Positions 11,304-22,071 of a stretch of 34,526 bases of DNA are shown piece by piece. This DNA comes from Powellomyces hirtus (lineage: Eukaryota > Chytridiomycota > Chytridiomycetes > Spizellomycetales > Powellomycetaceae): positions 1-34,526 of the forward strand of contig JAHLKG010000043.1 in assembly GCA_025526995.1 (NCBI GenBank), given 5' to 3'. A program made the translations under genes and the position numbers. Below the pieces are notes generated by a model, which searched no databases, was not told the DNA's origin, and saw only the letters and a program-made list of their open reading frames with translations. Positions within the stretch are counted from its first letter, which is position 1; every line of letters begins with the position of its first letter.

Positions 11304-12884
11304 GGTGATGTCGGGGGCGGTGGTAGTGAGGGTCTGGTGAGGAGAGAAGGGAAAAGTGCGGGGAAAATGTCTGCTCTATTTATACACGCATTTCGCCCAC
11401 AGGGTTCGCCCCGACGATGACGACGTTAACGACGACGACGGGATCATGCTCGTTGCTGACATCGTGCGCCGCTGGCCCCGGCGTGACAATCTCCAGAAAG
11501 ACACCGTGGACTGCCGAGCGGAGAGAGAGGGGTATCACAATGCGTCCCCCAAGGCCCACCCCGGGCCCAAGATTCAGAAATGTCATGCGCAATACTGTTT
11601 TGTTTTTGCGCCTTTCAGTCAGCGTTCATGACCGCCACACGTCAATACAAATGGGGATCAGGAAAAGGGAAGAGAGAGAGAGACAGACAGCCGTCCGTAA
11701 CGCCAGGGTTGCGCGATCGGGAGTCCGACTCACCAAAAAAGAGAAAATAAGAATAAAACACGTACGGTATGATCGCTTGCTTTGGCGGCCCGTCCACAGA
11801 GTTAACCCCCCAATCCGTGACTTGACCGGATTTGACCCACCACACACACACATACACACACACAACCCCCTGCCAAAGACCGAGATCCGATATATCTATC
11901 CATCATAGCATTACAACCCCAGGTCCATACTAAAAACTGTCCGTCCCGCGTTTTTTCACGCGTGGGCAACCGTCCGTCACAGTTCTTCGCATACCAGACT
12001 GTCGGCCCAGCTCGGGCCCGGACAGTTTAGTATGGACCTGGGGTTGTAGCATGTACCGTAATCAAAGAGGCCCCCCCACTGTTCCCACAACTCCATTACG
12101 AACCCACCGTAACGATGTTGTGTGTGTGTGTGTGTGCACCGTGACATGGCTGAGAGGAGAGAGAGAGATACTGCAGGCGCATAACATACAGTAGCAGAGA
12201 GCATAAGCGATCATCCACCCCTGTTCTCCCACCTCCCACAAAAGCGTATCCAAAACACTCGCCCCGTGGGCCCCCGCAACGTCTGTGTGTGTGTGCCGCC
12301 GCCCCTTGATTCAGCTGAGTTCTCTACGGTCCTTGTATCTACGCTCCCGTACCGTATACTTCCCGCGGGAGGGGGGGGGTGATCTCGTATCGTCGGGAGG
12401 GATGGGTTGAACTTTGACTGGCAGGGGTAAAACAAAGATCCTGACCACCCCGAAAAAGTGCGACCCAACCACAAATCGATCCCCCCCCCCCTTGTCTTCA
12501 TTATACTAGTATGTTATACCCATCACGGTACGTACCGTATACGAGCGCGCGCTTGATCGGAGCTGGGGGGGGGAGGGGCGACGTGTTGGGCTTGGGCTTC
12601 TAATCTCGTGTCACTTTGCGCAACCGAACGAACGCTAAGCTATGATGATTTATGATGATGGATGATGCACATGCCGATCACACCTTGTTCACACACACAC
12701 ACACGTCTCGTCTCTCGTCAGCAGCATTGCACTGGGGGTGCATTTCCGACGGCGCGCGTGGGATGGGGGTGTGTGGGTGCGGCACGCGTTTTTTGTAGCG
12801 CCCCCGCGCTCCCACCTCCTTTGCGTGATCGATCAAGGCACGCGAAAGGACCGCATCCTGATTGCGTGAGCCTCCAGAATCTCA
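11304..12884. other. Intergenic region with simple repeats and an inverted-repeat element
   Basis: About 1.6 kb upstream of the carboxypeptidase gene and downstream of the F-box gene. It contains CA and TG dinucleotide runs (near 11841-11863 and 12119-12136), AG runs near 11672-11685 and 12158-12170, C/G homopolymers near 12369-12378 and 12481-12491, and the inverted-repeat element listed separately. No supported coding region. Confidence 0.55.
11912..12048. mobile_element. 137-bp element with 30-bp terminal inverted repeats (MITE or foldback candidate)
   Basis: The left arm (11912-11943) begins TACAACCCCAGGTCCATACT. The right arm (12019-12048) is its reverse complement, ending in ctggggttgta; the arms differ only by two extra A in the left one. 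About 75 bp lie between them. Both ends are flanked directly by GCAT (11908-11911 and 12049-12052), a possible 4-bp target-site duplication. There is no coding capacity, so it would depend on a transposase elsewhere. A cruciform or transcription-terminator hairpin is the alternative reading. A second copy in the genome would decide. Confidence 0.6.
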
Positions 12885-13754
12885 TCAATCAGCGTTGCAG
12901 CTAGAATAATTTGTGGTGACTGCCATACCAATTCCACAATTGTTATTGATCCAATCAAGTTTGTACAAAGGGTTAACGCTACGACACATTTCAGTTATAC
13001 TAGTCAGTTTTACAGTCTCTGGACTGCAGGTTGCAGTACGGCAACGTGCAAACATGTACAATGACGTGCGAACATAATAGTAAACCCCATCCTCTCGCGT
13101 CACTTTTTCATATTCTTGAAGTACCCTCACCAGCGTGCCCACATGTTGCAATTCGGCCTCGAAATTACGCTCGAGATTGAAAAAGACACTGGAATAACAT
13201 GGGAGGTCCGATATGTAAGCATACTCCCAAATGATCTCTTGGTCCTTTCCAGTGTTCCCACCCCCTTCAAAAGCCAACACGTGCGATATCTCATAAACAA
13301 TCTGATCTCGCGGCCCAGCGATGCCCCGTACACGTATGCGGCGCCCTTTGTCTTCCACAAATACGGTCGTTCAGTCGTGCAGAGGAAAGAGTCGATTCTG
13401 CTCTTGTGCTTCAAGAGGAGCGGCAACATGTATGTCGCAAATGTGTCCAGCTCGATGCGATCGAATATAGACGCAAGCAGTTCCAACGGCGGTATGAAAG
13501 GATTGCTGAACGGATCCTTATAGCGAATGAGATGTCGTGCGGACACACCACTCGTACCTCCCACGATAGTAGACAGAGCTTGCCGACTGGGCCAGCATGA
13601 GGGTTTTGCGCCGATGCTTGGCGTACATGACGTTCTTGAATGCCTTGCACACAAGTGCTAGGCAGAGGTATTGCTTTGTGTCGAGATGCGTAACGAGGTC
13701 ATCCCAAAGGTGATCGACGATTTGATCGACAAGTTCAGCGGAGAGAGCAATCAT
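12885..13754 (-). CDS. F-box-like protein, two frame breaks
   Basis: The N terminus (start 13754) reads IALSAELVDQIVDHLWDD, then LALVCKAFKN, matching the helical pattern of a fungal F-box (Leu-Pro-like start, hydrophobic helix, VC-x-AF end). F-box proteins recruit substrates to SCF ubiquitin ligases through Skp1. The rest (DPFSNPFIPPLELLASIF, TFATYMLPLLLKHKSRIDSF, VYEISHVLAFEGGG) shows no repeat domain I can name. The frame moves near 13560-13600 and again near 13355-13372. At the second site one missing G in a GG run would give a continuous LWEDKGRR. The first could be a short intron or another single-base error. The stop is TGA at 12885. Identity as F-box rests only on the first 45 residues. 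Confidence 0.6.
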
Positions 13755-14158
13755 CGTGGGGCCAGGTATTGCATGTCAACTGGCATGGGGGTCTCAGAAA
13801 AGAGCTCATGGGAAAAAAGACAACGCGAGAGTGGGTTAGGGTGGCGCGGGTGTTTCACCTGAGCAGAGCTCGATAAAGAGACATAGATGCTGTTGAAGAC
13901 CGGAAAGTCACAGGCAATGCCTACCTCTACTTACTTCCAAGCGCAGACGGATGAGTTTGTTCGTGTCAAAAGTCAGCGTTTCCTGTTGACTGTACGAGTA
14001 CGGGTAGTAGTAGGCGTGAGATGTACAGTAGTCTTGTTTAGCGGTATCGGGCAAAGTCGGAAAGAGTCACAAACGCAACCAACCAACGTCATCATCATCT
14101 ATGCGCTTATGTATGATGGAGTATCAATTGTAATAGAAAAAAAAGGTGAAAAAACCGC

Positions 14159-14394
14159 ATGTCCGATCTGCTCCAGCCAATCAACGCGCTTCCCGGGATG
14201 CTCCACCAGCCCGTGTGCGACATCACCCGCTGCGTTTACAGAAACACCTTCTGCCCGCACGTGCCCAGCACGGCCCTCCTACATTCAGCCTGACCTTGGT
14301 TTTTCGTTTTTTTTGTTTGTCTACCTTCCCCCAGTGGCCCTTGCGCGCAAAAGCAGTGCCCAAGAATAACAAGAGTAAGAAGCAGATGCTTTAA
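14159..14394 (+). CDS. Possible small two-exon gene, 53 aa, unrecognised
   Basis: An ATG at 14159 opens MSDLLQPINALPGMLHQPV, then CDITRCVYRNTFCPH to 14260. A gtgccc donor at 14261 and a strong acceptor (pyrimidine tract then cccccag) ending at 14334 would join it, in phase 0, to a basic tail ending KNNKSKKQML. Without splicing the ORF stops at 14293. The Cys/His spacing hints at metal binding, but I recognise no family. It is supported only by clean phase and a good acceptor, and could be chance. Confidence 0.27.
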
Positions 14395-14890
14395 GCATTG
14401 CAGCCATGTTGTTAGAGTAGGATGTTTTCCATAACGAAGAAGCTTTTTTGGATTTCAGCGCGGGTTGTCGGGTTTGACGCGGCTGTTTGGGAAGGACACG
14501 GATAGAGTTGTCAGTTTGTGGCGCACAAACAGCGGCGGCTGAGAAGCAACAAAGCGCCATTTGAGGAGGCGGCAAGTGGTAAATAATGGATGATTGCTAT
14601 AAACAGGGGCATGTGCTACAATAAGGCAGTGGTCAGTCAGTCATAAGAGACGCTATCGGGTCGAGTCGGAGAGACCAGAGCGGGAGGGGAATGGCGGATG
14701 GATTGTTCTCCTTGCGCCTCCTCATTCCATCCGCGTCGCCCCGTCGCCCTCGTCTCTCTCTCTCTCTCTTTCTCAGGCAGTCAGTCAGTCAACGCGCATC
14801 TGCCCGCGTCGCTTGTCTTCCGGTTTGCCCCGCCCAGTGAATCACGGAATGACTCGTCTGACGCGCGTGTCGCTCTCCATTCGCTCACTC

Positions 14891-14909
14891 ATATAAACAT
14901 ATAAATAGA
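14891..14909 (+). promoter_or_regulatory. TATA-like element upstream of PEPCK
   Basis: The sequence atataaacatataaataga lies about 150 bp before the 5'UTR intron donor and 280 bp before the PEPCK start, and is the only TATA-like cluster in the near promoter. A pyrimidine-rich leader follows, as is common at highly expressed fungal genes. Confidence 0.5.
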
Positions 14910-15062
14910 CCCCCCTCTGCCGTCCGCCCCTTCGTCCTTGTTCTTTGATTCTTCGTCTTTCATTCAAACAACCCCCCAACCGTCTCCCTCTCTGGCATTG
15001 CGCTCAGGAGTTCCTCCTCTATCACAACTACTGCCCTTTTCCCACAAACCCTTTCGCTCTTG

Positions 15063-15163
15063 GTAAGCGTGCAAACATAATTTCCCACAGACCCCTTCTC
15101 CCACTCGTGTGTTTATCTGTGTGTCCTTACTTTTTTTTCTCGGTCTCCTGTGTCCCTCTGCAG
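15063..15163 (+). other. Probable 5'UTR intron of PEPCK
   Basis: A gtaagc donor at 15063 and a pyrimidine-rich acceptor ending tctgcag at 15163 delimit 101 nt, entirely before the ATG at 15190. Its size matches the coding introns in the window. The call is inferred from splice consensus only. Confidence 0.55.
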
Positions 15164-15189
15164 ATAATCTTCCCCACCCCTTTCACACA

Positions 15190-16835
15190 ATGATCCACAA
15201 CGGCATAACAGACTCGGCAGAGCAAAAAGCCATGCACGACGAGATTCACCAGTCTCTGCACAACGTGGCTCGCGTCGACTACGAGAAGCCCATCATCCGA
15301 AATGCTAGCATCCCCCCTCTTGTACGAAGAGGCTCTCCAGCACGAGAGCGGAACTGGTCTCACCGCCGCCGGTGCGCTCGTCACTGACTCGGGCACAAAG
15401 AAGGGCCGATCGCCAAAGGACAAGCGTATCGTCGAGGAAGAGTCTTCCAAGGACAATGTCTGGTGGGGACCCGTCAATGTCGGCATGTCGGAAAAACTCG
15501 TTCATGGTCAACCGCGAGCGCGCCATCGACTACCTCAACACCCGCGACCGTCTCTACGTCTTTGACGGTTACGCCGGCTGGGACCCAAAGTACAGGATCA
15601 AGGTCCGAATCGTCTGCGCTCGCGCCTACCACGCTCTCTTTATGCGCAACATGTTGATCCGCCCCACCGACGCCGAGCTCGCCAACTTTGGTGAGCCCGA
15701 CTTTACCATCTTCAACGCTGGTGAATTCCCCGCCAACCGATACACAACCGGCATGACCTCCACCACCAGTATCTGCCTCAACTTCAAGCGCGCCGAAATG
15801 GTCATTCTCGGTACCCAGTACGCCGGAGAGATGAAGAAGGGAATCTTCACTGTCATGCACTACTACATGCCAAAGGCCGGAGTCTTGTCTCTCCACTCTA
15901 GTGCCAACGAGGGCCCCAACGGCGACGTTTCTCTCTTCTTTGGTCTGTCTGGAACCGGCAAGACCACCTTGTCGGCTGACCCTACCCGTTTCCTCATTGG
16001 TGATGACGAGCACTGCTGGTCTGACGACGGTGTCTTCAACATTGAGGGTGGATGCTATGCCAAGACCATTGACCTCTCTGGCGAGAAGGAGCCCGAGATT
16101 TTCAATGCTATCCGATTTGGTTCCGTCCTGGAGAATGTTGTCTACGACCCACTTACCCGCGTTGTCGACTACTCTGACTCTAGCAAGACGGAAAACACCC
16201 GTTGCGCCTACCCCATCGAATACATCCCCAATGCCAAGATCCCCTGCGTTGGCACCCACCCCTCGAACATCATCCTCCTCACCTGCGACGCCTTTGGTGT
16301 CCTGCCTCCCGTCTCCAAGCTCACCCCCGAGCAGGCCATGTACCACTTTATGTCTGGCTACACTGCCAAGATTGCCGGTACCGAAGAAGGTGTCACCGAA
16401 CCACAAGCGACCTTTTCCACATGCTTTGGCGCTCCTTTCCTCGTGTGGCACCCCGTCAAGTACGCTACCATGCTCGCGGAGAAGATGCAGAAGCACAAGG
16501 CCGACGCGTGGTTGATCAACACCGGCTGGAACGGTGGCCCGTACGGCGTTGGCAAGCGTGTCGCCCTCAAGTACTCGCGCGCCATCATTGACGCCATCCA
16601 CAATGGAGAGCTCGCCAAGGCCGAGTACGAAAACTACCCCAAATTCAACCTCAGCATCCCCAAGACGTGCACTGGCGTCCCATCCGAGATCCTCAACCCC
16701 GCAAAGACCTGGAGCGGCACCGAGGAGTCGTACCAGAACACCCTCGTCAAGCTCGCCAAGCTGTTCAACACCAACTTTAAGAGCTTTGAGGACAAGGCCC
16801 AGCCGGAAGTTATTGCCGCTGGACCTCAACTGTAG
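15190..16835 (+). CDS. PCK1: ATP-dependent phosphoenolpyruvate carboxykinase (two single-base frame breaks)
   Basis: Converts oxaloacetate plus ATP to phosphoenolpyruvate, CO2 and ADP, the committing step of gluconeogenesis in the cytosol. The start [20 protein letters not shown] leads into [50 protein letters not shown], the active-site region [13 protein letters not shown], the P-loop [14 protein letters not shown] (about residue 251), the metal site [33 protein letters not shown] and [17 protein letters not shown]. Two extra bases break the frame: one in the C6 run at 15312-15317 and one in the A5 run at 15492-15496. Without them the protein is 547 aa, matching yeast Pck1. All catalytic motifs are intact, so the breaks are most likely sequence errors. 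The gene has no coding introns and is strongly C-ending in codon use, suggesting high expression. Confidence 0.96.
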
Positions 16836-18152
16836 GCGCCGCCCCGTTGCGACTGATTAGATGATATTGCTTTTTTTTGTTTCTCTTTATAATATATCCT
16901 GACCATTCATATGCATGCAAAACATTCCGCTCCTCTTGCCCTTGCTTCTCTTGGGTCCGTTTCATCTTTGCACTCTTTTCTATATGGTACCTTTGCACAC
17001 ATAAGAGTTTCGTCGCACTGTACATTCAAGCGATGCTGCATCGAGGATGAAGTACGGTAAGTGGGGTAAGTCAACCTCCAGCCAACTGTCACCTGTCACG
17101 TGATATACACATGTAGTCACAGTCTGTGCAGTAGCCGCTGGGCCCCCATTTCCCAGTTCATCTCCCTTGTCAATCAACGAAAGAAAGGAAACACGGTCTG
17201 AACTGGAAAACGGAAAATAGTGTGCAGAGCGTCGGCGACGTGATTCTGCGCATAGCAGCGAGGCACGGAAGTGTGAATTGCATCGACTATTTGCACACGC
17301 GGGCAATGCAACTGTGTCGCCGGCCTTCTTTTCTCGCGCACGTGTCCATGTCCAAAGATAAGTATCTATGGTCATCAGCAGTATGCAAAGGCAATGCAGT
17401 GTCAAAGACGTTGTGGGCCGGTCGGTACAGCAGGTTTCGTCAATAGTGAAGGGGTTCGACTTGGTATTCTCACATATTAGCAGTATCAGAATTACCTTTC
17501 CCCATTGATTTCCTTTTGACGTCATGTGTTAGTTAGACGTTAGATGTAGAAAAAAATGCAGGACACTAAATAGACTGAACGCCCGCCTGTATTCCCGAAA
17601 CCCCCGCTTCCGCCGTGCTTGTAAAGAGGATAGGACTTGGTCAGTTACGGTTATGCAGCCCCCATTCTGAGGGTTCTCGGGACAAAACTGGAAAAAGCGG
17701 CGATACACCGCAACTCGGGCACTATGGATTCGTCTGAGCCGCTCACAACCAAACAAGCGCTTGTACAGTGAATCGCCACCAACAACTTGCAGATTCCGGC
17801 ATCCTTGGGTACTGTAGTCCTCGCCGCCGCTTTTGCTGGTCTACTTGATAGAGATACAGGCCGCAAGTGAATCAATTGCCGGCCCGACCCACAGGCTGGC
17901 AATATCTCGTCCGCACACAACTTCTCTCGCACTACCCGGCAAAATGGCACCGCCGCTGAAGAACGCTGTCTGGAAAGCAGCATTCAGCATTCGCCGTACC
18001 CGCTGCCAGTGCAGTTGCACGTAGTGTACAGTCCTCTCTGCTCACGGTTCCGCTTTTTCAGGCCTACTCTCCGACTCATTGCCGACGCGCCCACGCTCTC
18101 GACGCGTTCTCCCAGAGAGGACGGACGTTCACCTTCTCTTTACAGCGCTTCC
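16836..18152. other. Intergenic region, no supported gene
   Basis: About 1.3 kb between PEPCK and the MFS pseudogene. AT-rich 3' flank follows the PEPCK stop (a T8 run, then tataatatatcc near 16890). The longest ORF (181 codons, minus, 16980-17525) has no recognisable motif and a composition unlike the neighbouring genes. Confidence 0.5.
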
Positions 18153-19590
18153 ATGGATGGCTCACCACCACCAAAGAAACCCATCCGCCGGGATGATGTT
18201 CTACAACGCGACCGCCATCGCAGTTGCATGGCTGCTCGGTTGGGCCGTGGTCTTTATCCACGACACAACCACCATTGTCGTCACTAGCGAGCTCGCAAAC
18301 TCGTCCGTCAGCACCATCCCCGTCGGCTTGTCCTTTGTCGGTAGTCTCGCCTCCGCCATCCCGCTAGCCCAATTGGGCGACTAAATCGGACGCCGCTCCT
18401 CCTTTGTCATTGGTGGTCTGCTGGGCTTGGTGGCTACGGGCCTCTGCATCCTCACCGTCTACATCAAGAGCTTCCCGCTCTTGTGTGTCGCCCTGACCGT
18501 CCATGGTGTCGCCCAGGCCAGTTCGCAGCTGCTGCGCTTTGCCATGTCGCAGGCGTTACCCTCCGCTACGTCTCTCGTTCCATGAGCGCGATCGTCGGTG
18601 CTGATGTCATTGGATCAGTGCTGGGGCCGGAAATTGCCAAGTGGACCGTCTGAACCATTCCAACCATAAAGTAAGGGGGCGTCTATGTGGCTGTCGCCGG
18701 TATGCAGGTACCGTGCCTGCTACTTACTCTTCTTAGATGTGTGAGATGCGTGCTCCCACGTTGCTGATTATAACTCTGCTTCACGTTGTAGATCCTCTAC
18801 TTGGTTATCATATCGGTTGTGAGATGGCCTCCAATCGCCAAACCACCACCGAGGGTCCCGGACGACCGGCAGCAGCAATTCAGTGGAACATTAAATGGAT
18901 CTGCAGTAGTCACAAACACTCACACACACACACCTCTTTCGCCGGGGCAGCAGAGAACGGACAAGCGTCCGCGAACACTCCATCATCCACCTCCTTCCTC
19001 GCCACCAGCAAGGCGCTCCTCCGGGATCCCTCCACCCGGCTGGCCATCATTGCCGGCACAACCGCTTACTGCGTCATGGCCATGATCATGCCTGCCACAC
19101 CTGTCGCCATGGTCGCGCACGGCTATTTATTCAAGCAATCTGTCACCACCATCTAAATCCACGTATGCGGGATGTTTGCCCCTTCTTTCGTCACAGGACT
19201 ACTAATCAACCGCGTCGGCTCCAGAACTGTCGTCTCCTCGGGCTTCCTCATCCTCGTTGCATCGGTCATCACCCTCTACGCCGGACAAGCGTATGGCCTG
19301 TATCTCGGTGGTTTGTTCTTGCTAGGACTTGGGTGGGATTTTGCGTATCTTGGAGCTTCGACGATGATTGCGACCCAAGCACCTGCGTTCTCGCGAAAGT
19401 TGGCCATCTTGCAGGGACTGAATGAGACGATCATTTAGGCCTTTACGATGGTTAGCGTCCTGCTTGCTGGAACACATTTGCATGCTGTCAAGTGAACGGG
19501 CCTCCTGGCCATGGGCTCGGGGATGATTGGAATGTATGTCGTGTGGGCGGCCGGAAGGAGGGTTTACATGGTATGGAAGCAGCGTAGATG
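18153..19590 (+). pseudogene. MFS transporter pseudogene with six in-frame stops
   Basis: Remnant of a 12-helix major facilitator transporter resembling the DHA-type drug/metabolite exporters common in bacteria and some fungi. Recognisable parts are YNATAIAVAWLLGWAVVF, the motif-A loop AQLGD*IGRR (stop where Arg/Lys is expected), IVGADVIGSVLGPEIAKW, VVRWPP after a probable intron, then HVCGMFAPSFVTGLL and YLGGLFLLGLGWDFAYLG. In-frame stops lie at 18382 (TAA), 18651 (TGA), 18672 (TAA), 19154 (TAA), 19436 (TAG) and 19493 (TGA), with frame shifts near 18195 and 18550. The helices between stops are still well preserved, so inactivation looks fairly recent. The start is guessed from MDGSPPPKKPIRRDD. 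Substrate is unknown. Confidence 0.85.
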
Positions 19591-19790
19591 ATAGGTTTTT
19601 AAGTTCTTATTTTAGTTTATGGTTTGGGCGGGTGGAATCTGGCGGAATCTATTCACTTTTTTGTCTGCTGCTTTTTTGGTATGTAGATCTGCTTCTACCT
19701 CTCCCTTCCGTCCGCCGCACGATAGAAGAAAAAACATCAACAAAATGAACTACCTGGCGTTCAATGAAGGAAAGCTAAATCTCCACTCCT

Positions 19791-21685
19791 CTACACTGCC
19801 TCCCCCTTTTCCTCCTCCTCCTCCTCCCCCCTGATCTTCGGCTTTGCTATCCGCGGCTTTCGGTCCAGACTCGGAACGACGGGACCACCGTGACTGTCAT
19901 CCTCCGTCGTCTTAATATTCGTAAAATGCACCCAGCTTGGCGGATTAGACACTTTGGCATTCGACATGGCCTCCCGTACCGTCGTCAGCACCTCGAACGC
20001 GTTCTCGCCCACGGTCCAGATCACGGCCGCCAGCATTTGCGTGGGGACGACGTAGTAGTTCACTTTGACTAATGGACGGAAAAGATAAGGGTTAGGGTGG
20101 ATTTGAGCAATGAAAGGAGGGTGAGGCGACTTGCCGTCAAAGATTTGGACAATCTATGCACCCAGTGCGCCAGCGGGGGGAAGGGGAGATGAATGAGAAA
20201 CCGAGGAGGAAAGAAGCATAGTAAGTATCAAAGGTGTCTTACGCAACGGGTAGTCATTGCTCGCGTGGACACATACAGACACACACACACACATACACAT
20301 ACCACAATCGCGACAATTGCCGACGTAATCGTCACCCCCATAATCACATTATTCGCCGTCTCCAAATGCGCCAATTTCGTCACCATCCGTTTCTTCATCA
20401 ACCGCTGCGCGCGCCGCAACCTGTACGTGAACGTCGCGATCCCCGGGATAAGATATATAACAGGATTCAGAATTGCGACGGCCCAGAATTCTTTGGACAC
20501 GGATTCAAATTTCAAGCAGTCGGTGATCCCGAACGTGAGCCCGCCCGCCGTACTGGCGATGGACATGATTGTGATGATAAGGAAGGTGAGCCGTTGGTGC
20601 GCGGGGTTGGTGTAGACGGCGGCATATCTGGGAAACCGCGGGGGGCGGGGTGGATAATGAGTTGTTAATGTGGGCAAAATGGGTCAAGTGAACCATGCTT
20701 TCTTTGCCGGAATACAGCGGGCCCACGAAACGCCATGCCTTTGCTTTGTTTTGCGCTTTCAACAGACGTACCTGTACCCAGCAGCGATGACGAGCGAGGC
20801 ATCGCGGAGTAGAGACACACTAATGAGAGTCAAAATATACGTTGTCTCAATGGCTTCGAGACGACTAGGCGAAATGACTCTAAGGCAATGCGCGGCTCCA
20901 GTCAGCAAAACTGTTGCGTCTTTGTCATCGGGGGTTTCCCTTCCATTTATTTCTCTCTTTTCAGAACTTACTTTCCATATATCCCAGTACAGCAATCCAA
21001 AACTGCTCGAAACCAAAGAGCGCGGGTGAGTAAGGCAGTGAATACAAGGCCTTCATACCCACTCACGCGACAATCGCGTCCACCGTAACCCACCTGTCAA
21101 TATCGTGCTTAACATCAGCAGATACGCACGCGCATCGCGTTTGCCACAGAGTCGCCATGCAGCCAACCCGACTCCTGGCGGTGCGCGAGAGAAGAAGAGG
21201 GAGAGCGAGTACACGTGGTTGAGTTGTCTCCCGCCGTGGATGAATGTTTGAAATCTCAGTCAGGAAAGGGTTACCGATGATGGAGAGGGTGATGGCAATC
21301 CCGATGATGATGGCTGGGGCGCCGTACGACGCTGCGGTGAATGAACGGCAAAAAATGATGCAGCGCGGCTCAGTGTCAGTCAAAGACTTTTTTCTTTGCG
21401 CCCGTGACGGTTTGTTGCACTCTCGCCTCACAACCCACTTGCAACAATGTCCACATATTTCCGCACCGTCACTGCCACACCCGCCTGCACCGCCGGATCG
21501 TTCATAAACGCAGCTTGGATCTCCGGGTTGGCTGCAATAGCCGCCTGCACCGCCGGGCTGCTCATCAGCCCCGCCACGACTTCAGGACGCGTACAGAGCG
21601 CCCCGACGGCAGTGGCATTGGAGAAGAAAGCGGTGAGGATGAGTTCCTGGACGGTGGGGTTGGCTGCGCAGTCGGAGGTGGACAT
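19791..21685 (-). CDS. Seven-transmembrane protein, paralog A, eight exons
   Basis: My model (minus): 21685-21439, 21331-21275, 21174-21067, 21002-20972, 20879-20772, 20627-20303, 20153-20135 and 20068-19791. All phases close to 390 aa. The N terminus begins MSTSDCAANPTVQELILTAF and is a roughly 80-residue Ala/Val-rich stretch. Seven hydrophobic segments follow, including APAIIIGIAITLSII, TTYILTLISVSLLRDASLVI, LTFLIITIMSIASTAGGLTF, EFWAVAILNPVIYLIPGIAT, NNVIMGVTITSAIVAIV and YYVVPTQMLAAVIWTVGENA; the second, AYLLMLSTILTGG, is weaker. The tail is hydrophilic with a Glu run. Intron 7 uses a GC donor (gcaagt). It is homologous to the gene at 27393-28878 and divergent from the one at 22072. I do not recognise the family; a receptor-like role is only a topology-based guess. 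Confidence 0.72.
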
Positions 21686-22071
21686 GGTAGGGTGGTGGTT
21701 TCTGTCAAGTTGCATAAAATTATTGAGGAAGCAGGTCTTGTCTGGTACCGGGGAATGGGGGCGGGGCTGCCATGAGATATGGATTACGTAAGGCGCGCGC
21801 CCTTCGAAGAGGCTTGGACTAGCTATAGCTGAACTGTCCTTCTTTGAATGGGACCTTAAACCAAATTTTAATCCAAAAATATCTGATAGTTGTTCAGCAA
21901 ATTGAGCCGAGATAAAAAATATGGTTTAACAGAGCCAAAAATGGACTGACGGGCTGACATCAGCACTCCGCTGTCCAGCAACTCGTACTCCCGGTTCTGG
22001 ACTGATGCGAAAAATGCCCGTGCGGAAAACATCTTACTCGCAGTCAACACACAGGAAAAGAAAACACCCCA
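21686..22071. promoter_or_regulatory. Shared divergent upstream region of 7TM-A and 717-aa membrane protein
   Basis: The start codons of the two membrane-protein genes are 386 bp apart on opposite strands, so both promoters must be here. AT-rich blocks lie near 21855-21930. Coupled expression is inferred from geometry alone. Confidence 0.45.

Larger units (their letters stand above)
13755..15189. promoter_or_regulatory. Divergent upstream region of F-box and PEPCK genes
   Basis: About 1.4 kb between two divergent starts. Near PEPCK it has a CT-rich tract (14752-14775), a cagtcagtcagtcagtc-type run near 14633-14642 and again near 14777-14791, and an AT-rich TATA-like box at 14891-14909. A possible small gene at 14159-14394 lies inside. 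Confidence 0.5.

Noticed and set aside
15474..16829. 451-codon minus-strand ORF opposite PEPCK
   Set aside because: It is a mirror of the codon-biased PEPCK gene, produced by third-position C/G bias, with no domain of its own.
16980..17525. 181-codon minus-strand ORF
   Set aside because: No recognisable motif, no splice partner, and composition unlike the real genes beside it; I could not support it as coding.
18153..19590. Stop codon reassignment (TAA/TAG read as an amino acid)
   Set aside because: Other genes in the window end properly at TAA, TAG and TGA, and have no internal stops of this kind. The pseudogene also has frame shifts.
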